Origin: Holophagales bacterium
Lineage (GTDB): Bacteria > Acidobacteriota > Holophagae > Holophagales > Holophagaceae
Length of the DNA: 17,453 nucleotides
Assembly: GCA_031281385.1 (NCBI GenBank)
Contig: JAITFL010000145.1
Span: 1 to 17,453 of the forward strand
Direction of reading: 5' to 3'
This document shows positions 8,698-15,339 of the stretch, in pieces. The position numbers and the translations under genes were made by a program. Below the pieces are notes generated by a model. The model ran no database searches. It saw only the letters and a program-made list of their open reading frames with translations, and had not been told where the DNA came from. Within the stretch, counting starts at the first letter, position 1; every line of letters begins with the position of its first letter.

Positions 8698-9966
8698 TTA
8701 GGAAATCTTGTCCACTCCCATGAAGTCGCGCAGGGCGTTGGGGATTGTCACCGAACCGTCCTTTTGCTGGCAGTTTTCTAGGATAGCCACCAAAGTTCTG
8801 CCAACAGCCAAGGCCGAACCATTCAGCGTGTGCATGAATTCAGGCTTTTTGGCATCTTTGGCTTTGCACTTTAGGTTTGCCCGCCTAGCTTGGAAGTCCC
8901 CGTACCAAGAGCAAGAGCTGATCTCCCTATAGCAGTTTTGGCTGGGCAGCCAAACTTCCAAGTCAAAAGTTTTTTGGCTTCCGAAACCCATGTCGCCCGT
9001 GCACAGGGCCACCCTTCGGTACGGAAGCTCTAGGGCCTCTAGCAGAGTCTCGGCTTGGCGCGTCAGGTGTTCCAGCTCTTCCTGTCCATTGTCGGCCCTT
9101 GTAAACGCCACCAATTCTACCTTGTGGAACTGGTGTTGGCGAATATAGCCCTTAGTGTCCTTGCCATAACTGCCCGCCTCGCTGCGGAAGCACGGGGTAA
9201 AGGCGCAGTGCCTTATGGGCAGTGCATCGGCAGCAATTATCTCGTCGCGGTACACGTTGGTGACTGGCACTTCTGCCGTGGGTATAAGGTACAGAGGGTC
9301 TTCTCCCCTACGAGTCTTGAAAAGGTCTTGCTCGAATTTGGGCAACTGCCCAGTTCCATACACAGAATGGGGCAAAACCATGTACGGTACCAGCAGCTCT
9401 TCCCACCCTGCTCCGATGTTTTGGTTTAGGAAAAATTGTATCAGCGCCCTCTCCAGTTTCGCCCCCATGCCCCTAAGGATGGTGAAGCGGGCCCCGCTGA
9501 TCTTCGCGGCCCTGTCAAAATCAAGGATGCCCAGCGAAGAGCCAATCTCCACGTGGTCTTTTGGGTTCTGTATCTCACGCGGCTGGCCCCAGCGCTTGAT
9601 TTCTAGGTTGTCGTGTTCATCCTTGCCCAAAGGTACGCTGTCGTGGGGGAGGTTTGGCACCACGTCCAAAAATGCCTTAAAGGCTGCCTCGGCCTCTTTT
9701 TCGGCGGATTCTAGGGATTTGAGCATGCCGCCCATCTTTTGTTGCTCGGCTATCAAGTGATCCGCAGGTTCGTTTTTCTTTTTCAGCTTGGCAACTTCCT
9801 CGGACACCTTGTTCCGTTCCGCCTTTAGTTTTTCGGCCTCAGAAATTATCCTACGCCTTTCAGAGTCTAGGCGCGAAAATTCGGTGGAGTCTAGGGTAAA
9901 CCCCCTAGTCGCCAATTTCTTGGCCACAGCTTCTAGGTCTTGGCGTAGCAGCGCAGCATCCAGCAT
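8698..9966 (-). CDS. serS: seryl-tRNA synthetase (class II)
   Basis: Charges tRNA-Ser (and tRNA-Sec where present) with serine. It has 422 residues. An N-terminal antiparallel coiled-coil arm for the tRNA long variable loop spans about residues 25-105 (RIISEAEKLKAERNKVSEEVAKLKKK and following). The catalytic core has the motif 2 region FRSEAGSYGKDTKGYIRQHQF and the motif 3 segment NGSALAVGRTLVAILEN. The start is placed at 9966 (MLDAALLRQDLEAV) because serS proteins normally begin this way and GGGAG lies 8 nt before it on the minus strand. An upstream ATG at 9993 would add nine unrelated residues and overlap the promoter. Divergent from the transaldolase gene. Confidence 0.96.
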   Translation of the reverse strand: MLDAALLRQDLEAVAKKLATRGFTLDSTEFSRLDSERRRIISEAEKLKAERNKVSEEVAKLKKKNEPADHLIAEQQKMGGMLKSLESAEKEAEAAFKAFLDVVPNLPHDSVPLGKDEHDNLEIKRWGQPREIQNPKDHVEIGSSLGILDFDRAAKISGARFTILRGMGAKLERALIQFFLNQNIGAGWEELLVPYMVLPHSVYGTGQLPKFEQDLFKTRRGEDPLYLIPTAEVPVTNVYRDEIIAADALPIRHCAFTPCFRSEAGSYGKDTKGYIRQHQFHKVELVAFTRADNGQEELEHLTRQAETLLEALELPYRRVALCTGDMGFGSQKTFDLEVWLPSQNCYREISSCSWYGDFQARRANLKCKAKDAKKPEFMHTLNGSALAVGRTLVAILENCQQKDGSVTIPNALRDFMGVDKIS

Positions 9967-9988
9967 TAAATCTACTCCCAAAATAATT

Positions 9989-9997
9989 ATCATACCA
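9989..9997 (-). promoter_or_regulatory. candidate extended -10 promoter of serS
   Basis: On the minus strand TGG plus TATGAT (hexamer 9994-9989) lies 22 bp before the serS ATG. It would give a leader of about 16 nt containing the GGGAG site. There is no good -35; the hairpin at 10007-10030 covers that area. Confidence 0.4.
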
Positions 9998-10006
9998 AAT
10001 GAGCCA

Positions 10007-10030
10007 CTTGCAAAACGTCAGTTTTGTAAG
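10007..10030. repeat. inverted repeat over the serS -35 region
   Basis: CTTGCAAAAC (10007-10016) and GTTTTGTAAG (10021-10030) are complementary except for one position that forms G-U in RNA; the loop is GTCA. It covers the place where a -35 for the proximal serS promoter would lie, so an operator is possible. If transcription starts further upstream, it becomes a hairpin in the serS leader. No T-tract suited to a terminator follows. Confidence 0.5.
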
Positions 10031-10069
10031 AAGCTAGAATAGCATTGGAACAAAGCGGTGGGCTATGGG

Positions 10070-10078
10070 ATTATACCA
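10070..10078 (-). promoter_or_regulatory. second, distal -10 element facing serS
   Basis: The left end of the palindromic element reads, on the minus strand, TGG plus a perfect TATAAT (10075-10070). A transcript from here would carry about a 100-nt leader into serS, including the 10007-10030 hairpin. Same sequence type as the transaldolase promoter at the element's other end. Confidence 0.4.
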
Positions 10079-10220
10079 AATCGCGTTCAAGCGGGCTTGA
10101 ACGCAAAAGCGCCAAAGTTTTTGAAAAAGCTGGGAAACCCAGCATTTTCAAAAACTTGCGGGCATCGGTTCCCGCTGCCTTTATACCAAGTTGCGTTCTA
10201 CTGAACGCAACTTGGTATAA
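10071..10220. mobile_element. 150-bp MITE-like element with terminal inverted repeats
   Basis: The left end TTATACCAAATCGCGTTC (10071-10088) and the right end GAACGCAACTTGGTATAA (10203-10220) are inverted repeats matching at 16 of 18 positions. The right end is also one arm of a perfect 18-bp hairpin (10181-10198 with 10203-10220, loop TACT), and the left end runs into a 10-bp hairpin (10083-10092 with 10095-10104, loop GG). Between them are a long hairpin (10115-10157) and a small one (10158-10162 with 10171-10175). There is no open frame of note, so any movement would need an enzyme in trans. TA steps at both tips would fit TA-target transposons (IS630/Tc1 type), but since the tips are themselves TA-containing this cannot be shown. 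It could instead be a static regulatory array. Confidence 0.5.
10115..10157. repeat. long hairpin inside the palindromic element
   Basis: The arms 10115-10134 and 10138-10157 are 20 nt each, complementary at all but one position (an A facing A), with an AAA loop. The stem has a GC part near the loop (GCTGGG/CCCAGC) and an A/T part at the base. Either strand gives a run of A or T at the base, so it could act as a bidirectional terminator shielding the divergent genes. Confidence 0.6.
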
Positions 10221-10221
10221 T
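10213..10221 (+). promoter_or_regulatory. extended -10 promoter of the transaldolase gene
   Basis: TGG followed by a perfect TATAAT (10216-10221) at the right tip of the palindromic element. Start of transcription would be near 10228, giving a leader of about 28 nt ending in AGGAGG. No -35 match at the usual distance; the upstream sequence is the hairpin arm. Confidence 0.6.
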
Positions 10222-10255
10222 GTCCAAACTGCGATGAGATTGTTAGGAGGCCCTA

Positions 10256-10903
10256 GTGCTACTTTTCCTTGATACAGCCAACCTTGATGAAATCAAGAAG
10301 ATCAATTCATGGGGCGTGCTCGACGGCGTCACGACCAACCCCAGCCTGATAGCCAAAGAGACTGGCAAGCCATTCGAGTCCATCATCCACGAAATATGCG
10401 CGATAGTGGATGGCCCCATAAGCGCCGAGGTCATCAGCCTAGACGCGCCGGACATGATATCCGAAGGGACAAAGCTGGCCAAGATACATAAAAATGTCAC
10501 CATCAAGCTGCCCATGACGGCAGAAGGCATAAGGGCATGCAAGCACTTCAGTTCCAATGGCATCAAGACAAACCTGACGCTGTGTTTTTCAAGCAACCAA
10601 GCCCTTTTGGCCGCAAAGGCCGGGGCCACCTTTGTCAGCCCGTTTGTCGGGCGCCTAGACGACATCAATTTGGACGGGATGGATCTTATACGCGAGATCG
10701 TGGCCATTTACGACAACTATGGCCTAGACACCAAGGTGCTTGCAGCGTCCATAAGGCAGCCCCGCCACGTTGCGGAGTCGGCTCTTGCCGGGGCCCACGC
10801 GGCCACAATTCCCACAAAGATATTTGAAGGCCTGATCAGGCATCCGCTCACAGACAAAGGAATTCAAACCTTTTTGGAAGATTGGGGAAAAAGCGGCCGT
10901 TGA
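10256..10903 (+). CDS. tal: small-subunit-type transaldolase (TalC/FSA family)
   Basis: Class I aldolase of the non-oxidative pentose phosphate pathway, moving a dihydroxyacetone unit from fructose-6-phosphate or sedoheptulose-7-phosphate to an aldose acceptor. It has 215 residues, typical of the short decameric family. Motifs: FLDTAN at residues 4-9, GVTTNPSL at 24-31, Schiff-base lysine K84 in VTIKLP, and SPFVGR. By recollection of the E. coli FsaA sequence, FsaA Gln59 and Tyr131 correspond here to Glu (E58 in SAEVI) and Phe (in SPFVGR). Both are the transaldolase-type residues, so transaldolase is more likely than fructose-6-phosphate aldolase. GTG start with AGGAGG 5 nt upstream. The carboxyltransferase gene follows after 60 bp. 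Confidence 0.93.
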   Translation: MLLFLDTANLDEIKKINSWGVLDGVTTNPSLIAKETGKPFESIIHEICAIVDGPISAEVISLDAPDMISEGTKLAKIHKNVTIKLPMTAEGIRACKHFSSNGIKTNLTLCFSSNQALLAAKAGATFVSPFVGRLDDINLDGMDLIREIVAIYDNYGLDTKVLAASIRQPRHVAESALAGAHAATIPTKIFEGLIRHPLTDKGIQTFLEDWGKSGR

Positions 10904-10963
10904 TTCATGTATTCGCAACTCACCACGTTTGCGCGGCGGGCTTTTTGTTAGGAGCAAGTTGAA

Positions 10964-12499
10964 ATGTCACTTCAAGAAAAAAACGACGCGCTTAGGGCCA
11001 AATATGAGGCCGCTAGGCTTGGGGGCGGGCCGTCGCGCATCGAAAAGCAGCACCAGCAAGGCAAGCTGACCGCGCGCGAAAGGATAGGCGCCTTTTTGGA
11101 TGAAGGCAGCTTCGATGAAGTTGACGCGCTTGCCATGAACCCATCTCCGGGCGAGCAGATACCCGGCGATGGCGTAGTGGCCGGGTTTGGCAGGGTGGAC
11201 GACAGGCCCATCGCTGTTTTCGCACAGGACTTCACCGTTCAGGGCGGTTCGCTGTCTTTGACAGTGGCAAAAAAAATATGCAAGGTCATAGACATAGCCA
11301 TGAAAGTGGGCTGCCCCGTTATCGGCATGAACGACAGCGGCGGAGCGCGCATCCAAGAGGGCGTAAATTCATTGGCCGGGTATGGCGAAATATTCCTGCG
11401 GAACACAATGGCGTCGGGGGTCATACCCCAGATCAGCCTGATAATGGGGCCATGCGCCGGTGGCGCGGTGTATAGCCCCGCCATCACGGACTTCATAACA
11501 ATGGTGCGAAACACCAGCTACATGTTTGTCACAGGCCCAGAGGTGATAAAGGCCGTAACGCACGAGGACGTCACAAAAGAAGAACTTGGCGGCGCTTCCA
11601 CGCATGGGTTCAAGTCAGGTGTGTGCCACTTTATGGTTCCGTCCGACCTTGCCGCCATTGCCCACACTAGGGAGCTATTGAGTTTCTTGCCATCTAACAA
11701 CATGGGCGAGGCACCGCGCCGCGCAGCCCTGAACCAAATGCCCTTGGAGAACCCAGAACTCGACGCCATAGTACCCGAAGATCCAACAAAGCCTTACGAC
11801 ATGAGAGCCCTCATCCAAGGCATAGTTGACGATGCACATTTTTTTGAAGTCATGGAAGCCTACGCCCAAAACGTAGTCATTGGTTTTGCCAGAATAGAGG
11901 GCAAGTCCATTGGGATAGTGGCCAACCAGCCAGCCAGCCAAGCCGGTGTGCTGGACATCAGCGCGTCCGAAAAGGCGGCCAGGTTTGTCAGGTTCTGCGA
12001 TGCCTTCAACGTCCCCTTGATAGTCTTTGAAGACGTGCCTGGCTTTCTGCCCGGCACCAACCAAGAGTACAACGGCCTAATAAAAAATGGTGCCAAGCTG
12101 CTTTACGCATTTTGCGAAGCCACGGTGCCAAAGATAACGGTCATCACGCGCAAGGCATACGGTGGGGCCTACATCGTCATGGCCAGCAAGCACATCAGGT
12201 CCGACTTCAACTTTGCCTACCCAACGGCGGAAATTGCCGTCATGGGAGCCGAAGCGGCGGCCAACATCCTGTACGCAAAGGAAATCGCCAAGGCGGATGA
12301 CCCCGTTGCAAAAAGGGGCCAAGTGATAGCGGATTACAACGAAAAACTGGCAAACCCATATGTGGCGGCAAGCCTTGGGTACGTTGACGAAGTGATATTG
12401 CCCCGCGAGACAAGGAAAAAGATAGTGCGCGCCCTTGGCCTATTGGAAACCAAGCGCGACCTAGTGCCAGCCAAAAAGCACGGCAATATACCGTTATAG
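10964..12499 (+). CDS. biotin-dependent acyl-CoA carboxyltransferase subunit (PccB/MmdA type)
   Basis: Crotonase-fold carboxyltransferase that moves CO2 between carboxybiotin and an acyl-CoA. It is either the beta subunit of a propionyl-CoA carboxylase or the alpha subunit of a methylmalonyl-CoA decarboxylase. It has 511 residues in two homologous halves. The N half has KLTARERIGAFLDEGSF, MNDSGGARIQEG and the oxyanion-hole segment GPCAGGAVYSPAITDF. The C half has VFEDVPGFLPGTNQE, RKAYGGAYIVMASKH and YPTAEIAVMGAEAAANILY. At residue 404 an isoleucine stands where PCC beta subunits have aspartate. No biotin carboxylase, biotin carrier or decarboxylase membrane subunit is in the window, so partner and reaction direction are open. 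AGGAG lies 9 nt before the ATG. Confidence 0.9.
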   Translation: MSLQEKNDALRAKYEAARLGGGPSRIEKQHQQGKLTARERIGAFLDEGSFDEVDALAMNPSPGEQIPGDGVVAGFGRVDDRPIAVFAQDFTVQGGSLSLTVAKKICKVIDIAMKVGCPVIGMNDSGGARIQEGVNSLAGYGEIFLRNTMASGVIPQISLIMGPCAGGAVYSPAITDFITMVRNTSYMFVTGPEVIKAVTHEDVTKEELGGASTHGFKSGVCHFMVPSDLAAIAHTRELLSFLPSNNMGEAPRRAALNQMPLENPELDAIVPEDPTKPYDMRALIQGIVDDAHFFEVMEAYAQNVVIGFARIEGKSIGIVANQPASQAGVLDISASEKAARFVRFCDAFNVPLIVFEDVPGFLPGTNQEYNGLIKNGAKLLYAFCEATVPKITVITRKAYGGAYIVMASKHIRSDFNFAYPTAEIAVMGAEAAANILYAKEIAKADDPVAKRGQVIADYNEKLANPYVAASLGYVDEVILPRETRKKIVRALGLLETKRDLVPAKKHGNIPL

Positions 12500-12526
12500 C
12501 TTTGATGAATTTATAGAGCAGCCTTG

Positions 12527-13351
12527 ATGACAGAGAATGGCCGCAGGTTGTTGACAGGCGATGGAATCAAAATCCTAGGTTTTTTTGTTTTCTGCACACT
12601 AGCAGTAGTCTTGGCGGATTTTCTGCCATTTCAAAAGCCAATTACAATTTGGCTTAGGCCCTTGTTTGTTCTTGCAGTTTCTTGGTTTTGCCTGCGGGCC
12701 GAAAACCAAGGGCTCTCAAACATCGGCATCAGAATCGGCGCAAAATTTTTTAGGGACTTGCTGTTGGGGGCGCTGCTGGGCATGGCGATAATATTAACAT
12801 CTGCCTTTGCCATTGTGCTTTTCGGGGGCATTGCTTTTGAAAGGGCCGATGGCGCTGGTTTAGGCACTTTGTTTTTTCCGCTTGTACCTTTTTTGGCAGT
12901 TGGCATTTTTGAAGAGCTGCTTTTTCGCGGGTACGCCTTTCAGCGCACCGTTGCTAGGCTGGGGCGCACCTTTGCGTTGCTGCTATTCGCCCTATTGTTT
13001 GTGGCCGCCCATCTGGGAAACCCGGGAATGGAAGGCGCGGCGATGGTTTGGCCTTGCATCAACATTGGCATAGCCTCTGTGCTGCTGGGGCTGGCCTGGA
13101 TAAGGACAAACAGCCTTGCATTGCCCATAGGCATACACGTTGGCTGGAACTGGAGCCAGGGCGGATTGCTGGGCTTTGGTGTCAGCGGCGCAAAATCGGC
13201 TGGTTTTTTTGAACCAATGTATTCGGAAGCCCCACAATGGATGACAGGCGGCGTTTTTGGGCTGGAGGCAGCCATGCCGACGGCAGTGGTCGCTTTGGTA
13301 GCTTGCGCCTTATTCGCCGCAAGGTGGCCCGGCAAAAAAGGCGCGTGCTAA
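12527..13351 (+). CDS. CPBP-family intramembrane metalloprotease
   Basis: Polytopic membrane protein of the CAAX protease/bacteriocin-processing (CPBP, Abi) family, 274 residues with about seven or eight hydrophobic helices. The three family motifs are intact: EELLFR (E129, E130, R134), FVAAH (F158, H162) and HVGWN (H204, N208). It is therefore probably an active glutamic-type protease within the membrane. Family members process prenylated proteins, peptides or regulatory membrane proteins; the substrate here is unknown. The ATG at 12527 is preferred over the TTG directly before it; both have only a weak AGAG upstream. It begins 27 bp after the carboxyltransferase gene and is followed by another membrane protein gene, likely in one transcript. 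Confidence 0.88.
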   Translation: MTENGRRLLTGDGIKILGFFVFCTLAVVLADFLPFQKPITIWLRPLFVLAVSWFCLRAENQGLSNIGIRIGAKFFRDLLLGALLGMAIILTSAFAIVLFGGIAFERADGAGLGTLFFPLVPFLAVGIFEELLFRGYAFQRTVARLGRTFALLLFALLFVAAHLGNPGMEGAAMVWPCINIGIASVLLGLAWIRTNSLALPIGIHVGWNWSQGGLLGFGVSGAKSAGFFEPMYSEAPQWMTGGVFGLEAAMPTAVVALVACALFAARWPGKKGAC

Positions 13352-13364
13352 AATAACGTTATTT
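13351..13364. promoter_or_regulatory. perfect 14-bp palindrome between two membrane protein genes
   Basis: AAATAACGTTATTT begins on the last base of the CPBP stop codon and ends 12 bp before the next ATG. A dyad this short and A+T-rich, in an otherwise tight gap, could be a repressor site. It also places a weak stem just upstream of the GGAGGGAG ribosome site. Confidence 0.35.
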
Positions 13365-13376
13365 GCTGGAGGGAGC

Positions 13377-14144
13377 ATGGATCGTTTTGGCAGTTCGCAA
13401 TTGCGTATAGTGTGGGCCGCTGTTTCAATTTTTTTCTTTGGCCTTTTCTTGGCCGGGGTCAGCACGTCCAACGGGCAGAATGGCTTTGCGGTGCATGTCT
13501 TTGGCGCGACAATTTCCCAAGACCTTCTCGCCAGCATGAGCGGGCTGGCCGACCCAGCCCAGCTTCTGCGAAGCGCGTTGAGGGGATTCATAGTCTGGTC
13601 TGTGCCATTCACCTTTTTGGCCGCCGCCTACTTTCCCATCGTTGACCTGATAGAGGCGTACAAGTTGAGGGGCGTATTCTTGGGGGCTCTCTTCGGAACC
13701 GCGCACGGCCTTTATTACAGTCAGTTGCTAATATTGCCCATTTGGGCCATTTGTGTGCGGCTGTTGGGTTCGCTGATCCCCGGTGCCTTGGCGCTGGCCG
13801 ACCTCCACGCGCTGATACTTGGTGTTCAGTTGCTCATTTGGGCCGTCATCTTCAACCGCCTGATAGTGTCCAATAGAGGCATTCCCTTGGCCTTGGCGCT
13901 TGGCTTGGGAGCCATAGGGACAAAGCTATACTATTTTGTTGATTTTGGCGAAATGCTTGGCATGAAGGCAGGCTTGGTAAAGGCAGCCGAATTTTTATAC
14001 TATTTCTTCCCGTCCCAGCGAGTGCCAGAAAACCCAGTTGCGGCAAACACGCTTCTCATAGGCATCGTTGTCCCATTGGTTATTTCTGTGCTGCTGGTCT
14101 TTCTGTCGTCCAAAAGGAATGGCTCTTCGCACAAGCGGGCATGA
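13377..14144 (+). CDS. multi-pass membrane protein of unknown function
   Basis: A 255-residue protein I do not recognise. Hydrophobic segments lie at about residues 11-29, 69-87, 99-125, 126-142, 144-161, 169-188 and 223-243, so six or seven helices are likely. A polar loop between the first two (about 30-68) probably faces the periplasm. The C-terminus is short and basic (SSKRNGSSHKRA), suggesting it is cytoplasmic. Possible functional residues in or near helices include HGLYYSQ (110-116), DLHALILG (142-149) and KLYYFVDFGE (183-192). No CPBP, ABC-permease or transporter signature was found. GGAGGGAG gives a strong ribosome site. It sits between a membrane protease and an EnvC-like gene with 25-bp and 4-bp gaps, so co-expression is likely. 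Confidence 0.75.
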   Translation: MDRFGSSQLRIVWAAVSIFFFGLFLAGVSTSNGQNGFAVHVFGATISQDLLASMSGLADPAQLLRSALRGFIVWSVPFTFLAAAYFPIVDLIEAYKLRGVFLGALFGTAHGLYYSQLLILPIWAICVRLLGSLIPGALALADLHALILGVQLLIWAVIFNRLIVSNRGIPLALALGLGAIGTKLYYFVDFGEMLGMKAGLVKAAEFLYYFFPSQRVPENPVAANTLLIGIVVPLVISVLLVFLSSKRNGSSHKRA

Positions 14145-14148
14145 GAAA

Positions 14149-15339
14149 TTGAAAATAGTCACCAATTTCAGGCGTACCATCGCCAAGGCGGCAATATGTT
14201 TCGCCCCGCTTCTCTTTTCCCAAGCCCCGCAAGAGGGGCAGGATTTGGGCAGGACTCGGCAGAGGCTCCAACAGCTTCAGCGGCAGATGGGCCAAGTGGA
14301 TGAGCAGATAGGCCAGCTCCGCAAGAGGAGGAGCGGCGTCATGGTCGAGCTGCAGAGGATAGCGCTTAGGGCCGCCAAGGCCCGCGCACAGGCAGAAGGG
14401 GCCCAGCTTAGACTTGAAGAGATACAGCGGGAACTGTCACAACTGTCGGCCAAAAAAGCCGCCACGGCAAAACAGTTGTCTGCGCTGACAGAAAGCTTGC
14501 GGCGACAAGTAAAGTGGCTTTACGCCCTTGGCCCCTTTGGCACACTAAGCTTTTTGCCAAGCAGCGCGGACATAGAAAACTATTTAGCTAGGGGCAGGTA
14601 CTTGGAATGGTGGAGAAACCACGAAACCAAAAAATTGCAAAAGGCCCTCGAACTCCATTCAGAATTGGAAGCCCAAGAAAAAGAAGCTAAAGACGCACAA
14701 GAGCGCTACTCCAAATTGAGCCAAGAAATGGCCTCGCTGCACGAAGAACTGAAGGCAAACGAAGAACAGCTGTACGAGTACTTGGGAAACATACAGAGGG
14801 ACGAAAGCCAAAAAAGGGCCATGCAGGCCGAAATGAACGAAGAGTCCATCTTGCTGGAGAGGATGCTGGCGTCCATCGTCTCCAAGCCAAGCCCAGCCGT
14901 TCCCTCGCCATCTGGCGTTTCATTTCAGCACCTCATCGGCAGGCTGCCAAAGCCAGTCGAGGGCAGCCTTGCAACCGCATACGGCGTGCAGGTTCACCCA
15001 CGCTTTGGAACGAGGACTCACAACAACGGAATACTAATTTCTGCAAAGGGCGGCGAATCTGTTAAGGCCGTCGCGTCCGGCAGGGTGGTCAGGGCAGAGC
15101 CATTCCAGAGCGTCGGCCTGATGGCAATAATTGACCACGGCGGCAGCTACTACACCATCTATAAGCACCTGCTTGCCCTAACAGTTTCTGTCGGGGATAC
15201 GGTGGGGCAAGGCGAAACCATAGGCTACGTCGGCGAAACCCCCGACGGCCCTATGCTAGGCTTTGAAATCAGGAACCGCGCAAACCCCGACGACCCCCAA
15301 AGGTGGTTCGCCTCGAAGTACCAGCCGGGGTATAGGTAG
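14149..15339 (+). CDS. envC: EnvC-like murein hydrolase activator (degenerate LytM/M23 domain)
   Basis: Periplasmic activator of cell-wall amidases, normally working with FtsEX in cell separation. With the TTG start the protein has 396 residues: an export signal to about residue 25 (basic RRTIAK then AAICFAPLLFSQA), long coiled coils at about 27-115 and 160-250, and a C-terminal LytM domain from about 257. The zinc ligands of active M23 peptidases are absent. N292 and L296 stand where H and D are expected, and PMLGFEIR (368-375) replaces the HLHFEIR type, as in E. coli EnvC. It is thus an activator rather than an enzyme. TTG at 14149 is 4 bp after the previous stop; ATG at 14119 is in frame but its AAGGA is too close. 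No ftsE/ftsX nearby. Confidence 0.85.
   Translation: MKIVTNFRRTIAKAAICFAPLLFSQAPQEGQDLGRTRQRLQQLQRQMGQVDEQIGQLRKRRSGVMVELQRIALRAAKARAQAEGAQLRLEEIQRELSQLSAKKAATAKQLSALTESLRRQVKWLYALGPFGTLSFLPSSADIENYLARGRYLEWWRNHETKKLQKALELHSELEAQEKEAKDAQERYSKLSQEMASLHEELKANEEQLYEYLGNIQRDESQKRAMQAEMNEESILLERMLASIVSKPSPAVPSPSGVSFQHLIGRLPKPVEGSLATAYGVQVHPRFGTRTHNNGILISAKGGESVKAVASGRVVRAEPFQSVGLMAIIDHGGSYYTIYKHLLALTVSVGDTVGQGETIGYVGETPDGPMLGFEIRNRANPDDPQRWFASKYQPGYR

Noticed and set aside
9967..9993. ATG at 9993 as the serS start
   Set aside because: It would add nine residues not found in serS proteins and overlap the -10 element; GGGAG clearly serves the ATG at 9966.
9967..10255. T-box or other known riboswitch in the serS or transaldolase leader
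   Set aside because: No T-box consensus, specifier stem or anti-terminator/terminator pair is visible; the hairpins lie mostly upstream of the likely transcript starts.
10904..10963. Terminator after the transaldolase gene (GCGGCGGGCTTTTTG)
   Set aside because: The G+C run before the T-tract has no good complementary partner upstream; only a 5-bp CGCAA/TTGCG stem is possible.
14068..14148. Longer EnvC-like protein starting at 14068
   Set aside because: It would overlap the previous gene by 77 bp and put polar sequence before the export signal; no ribosome site fits.
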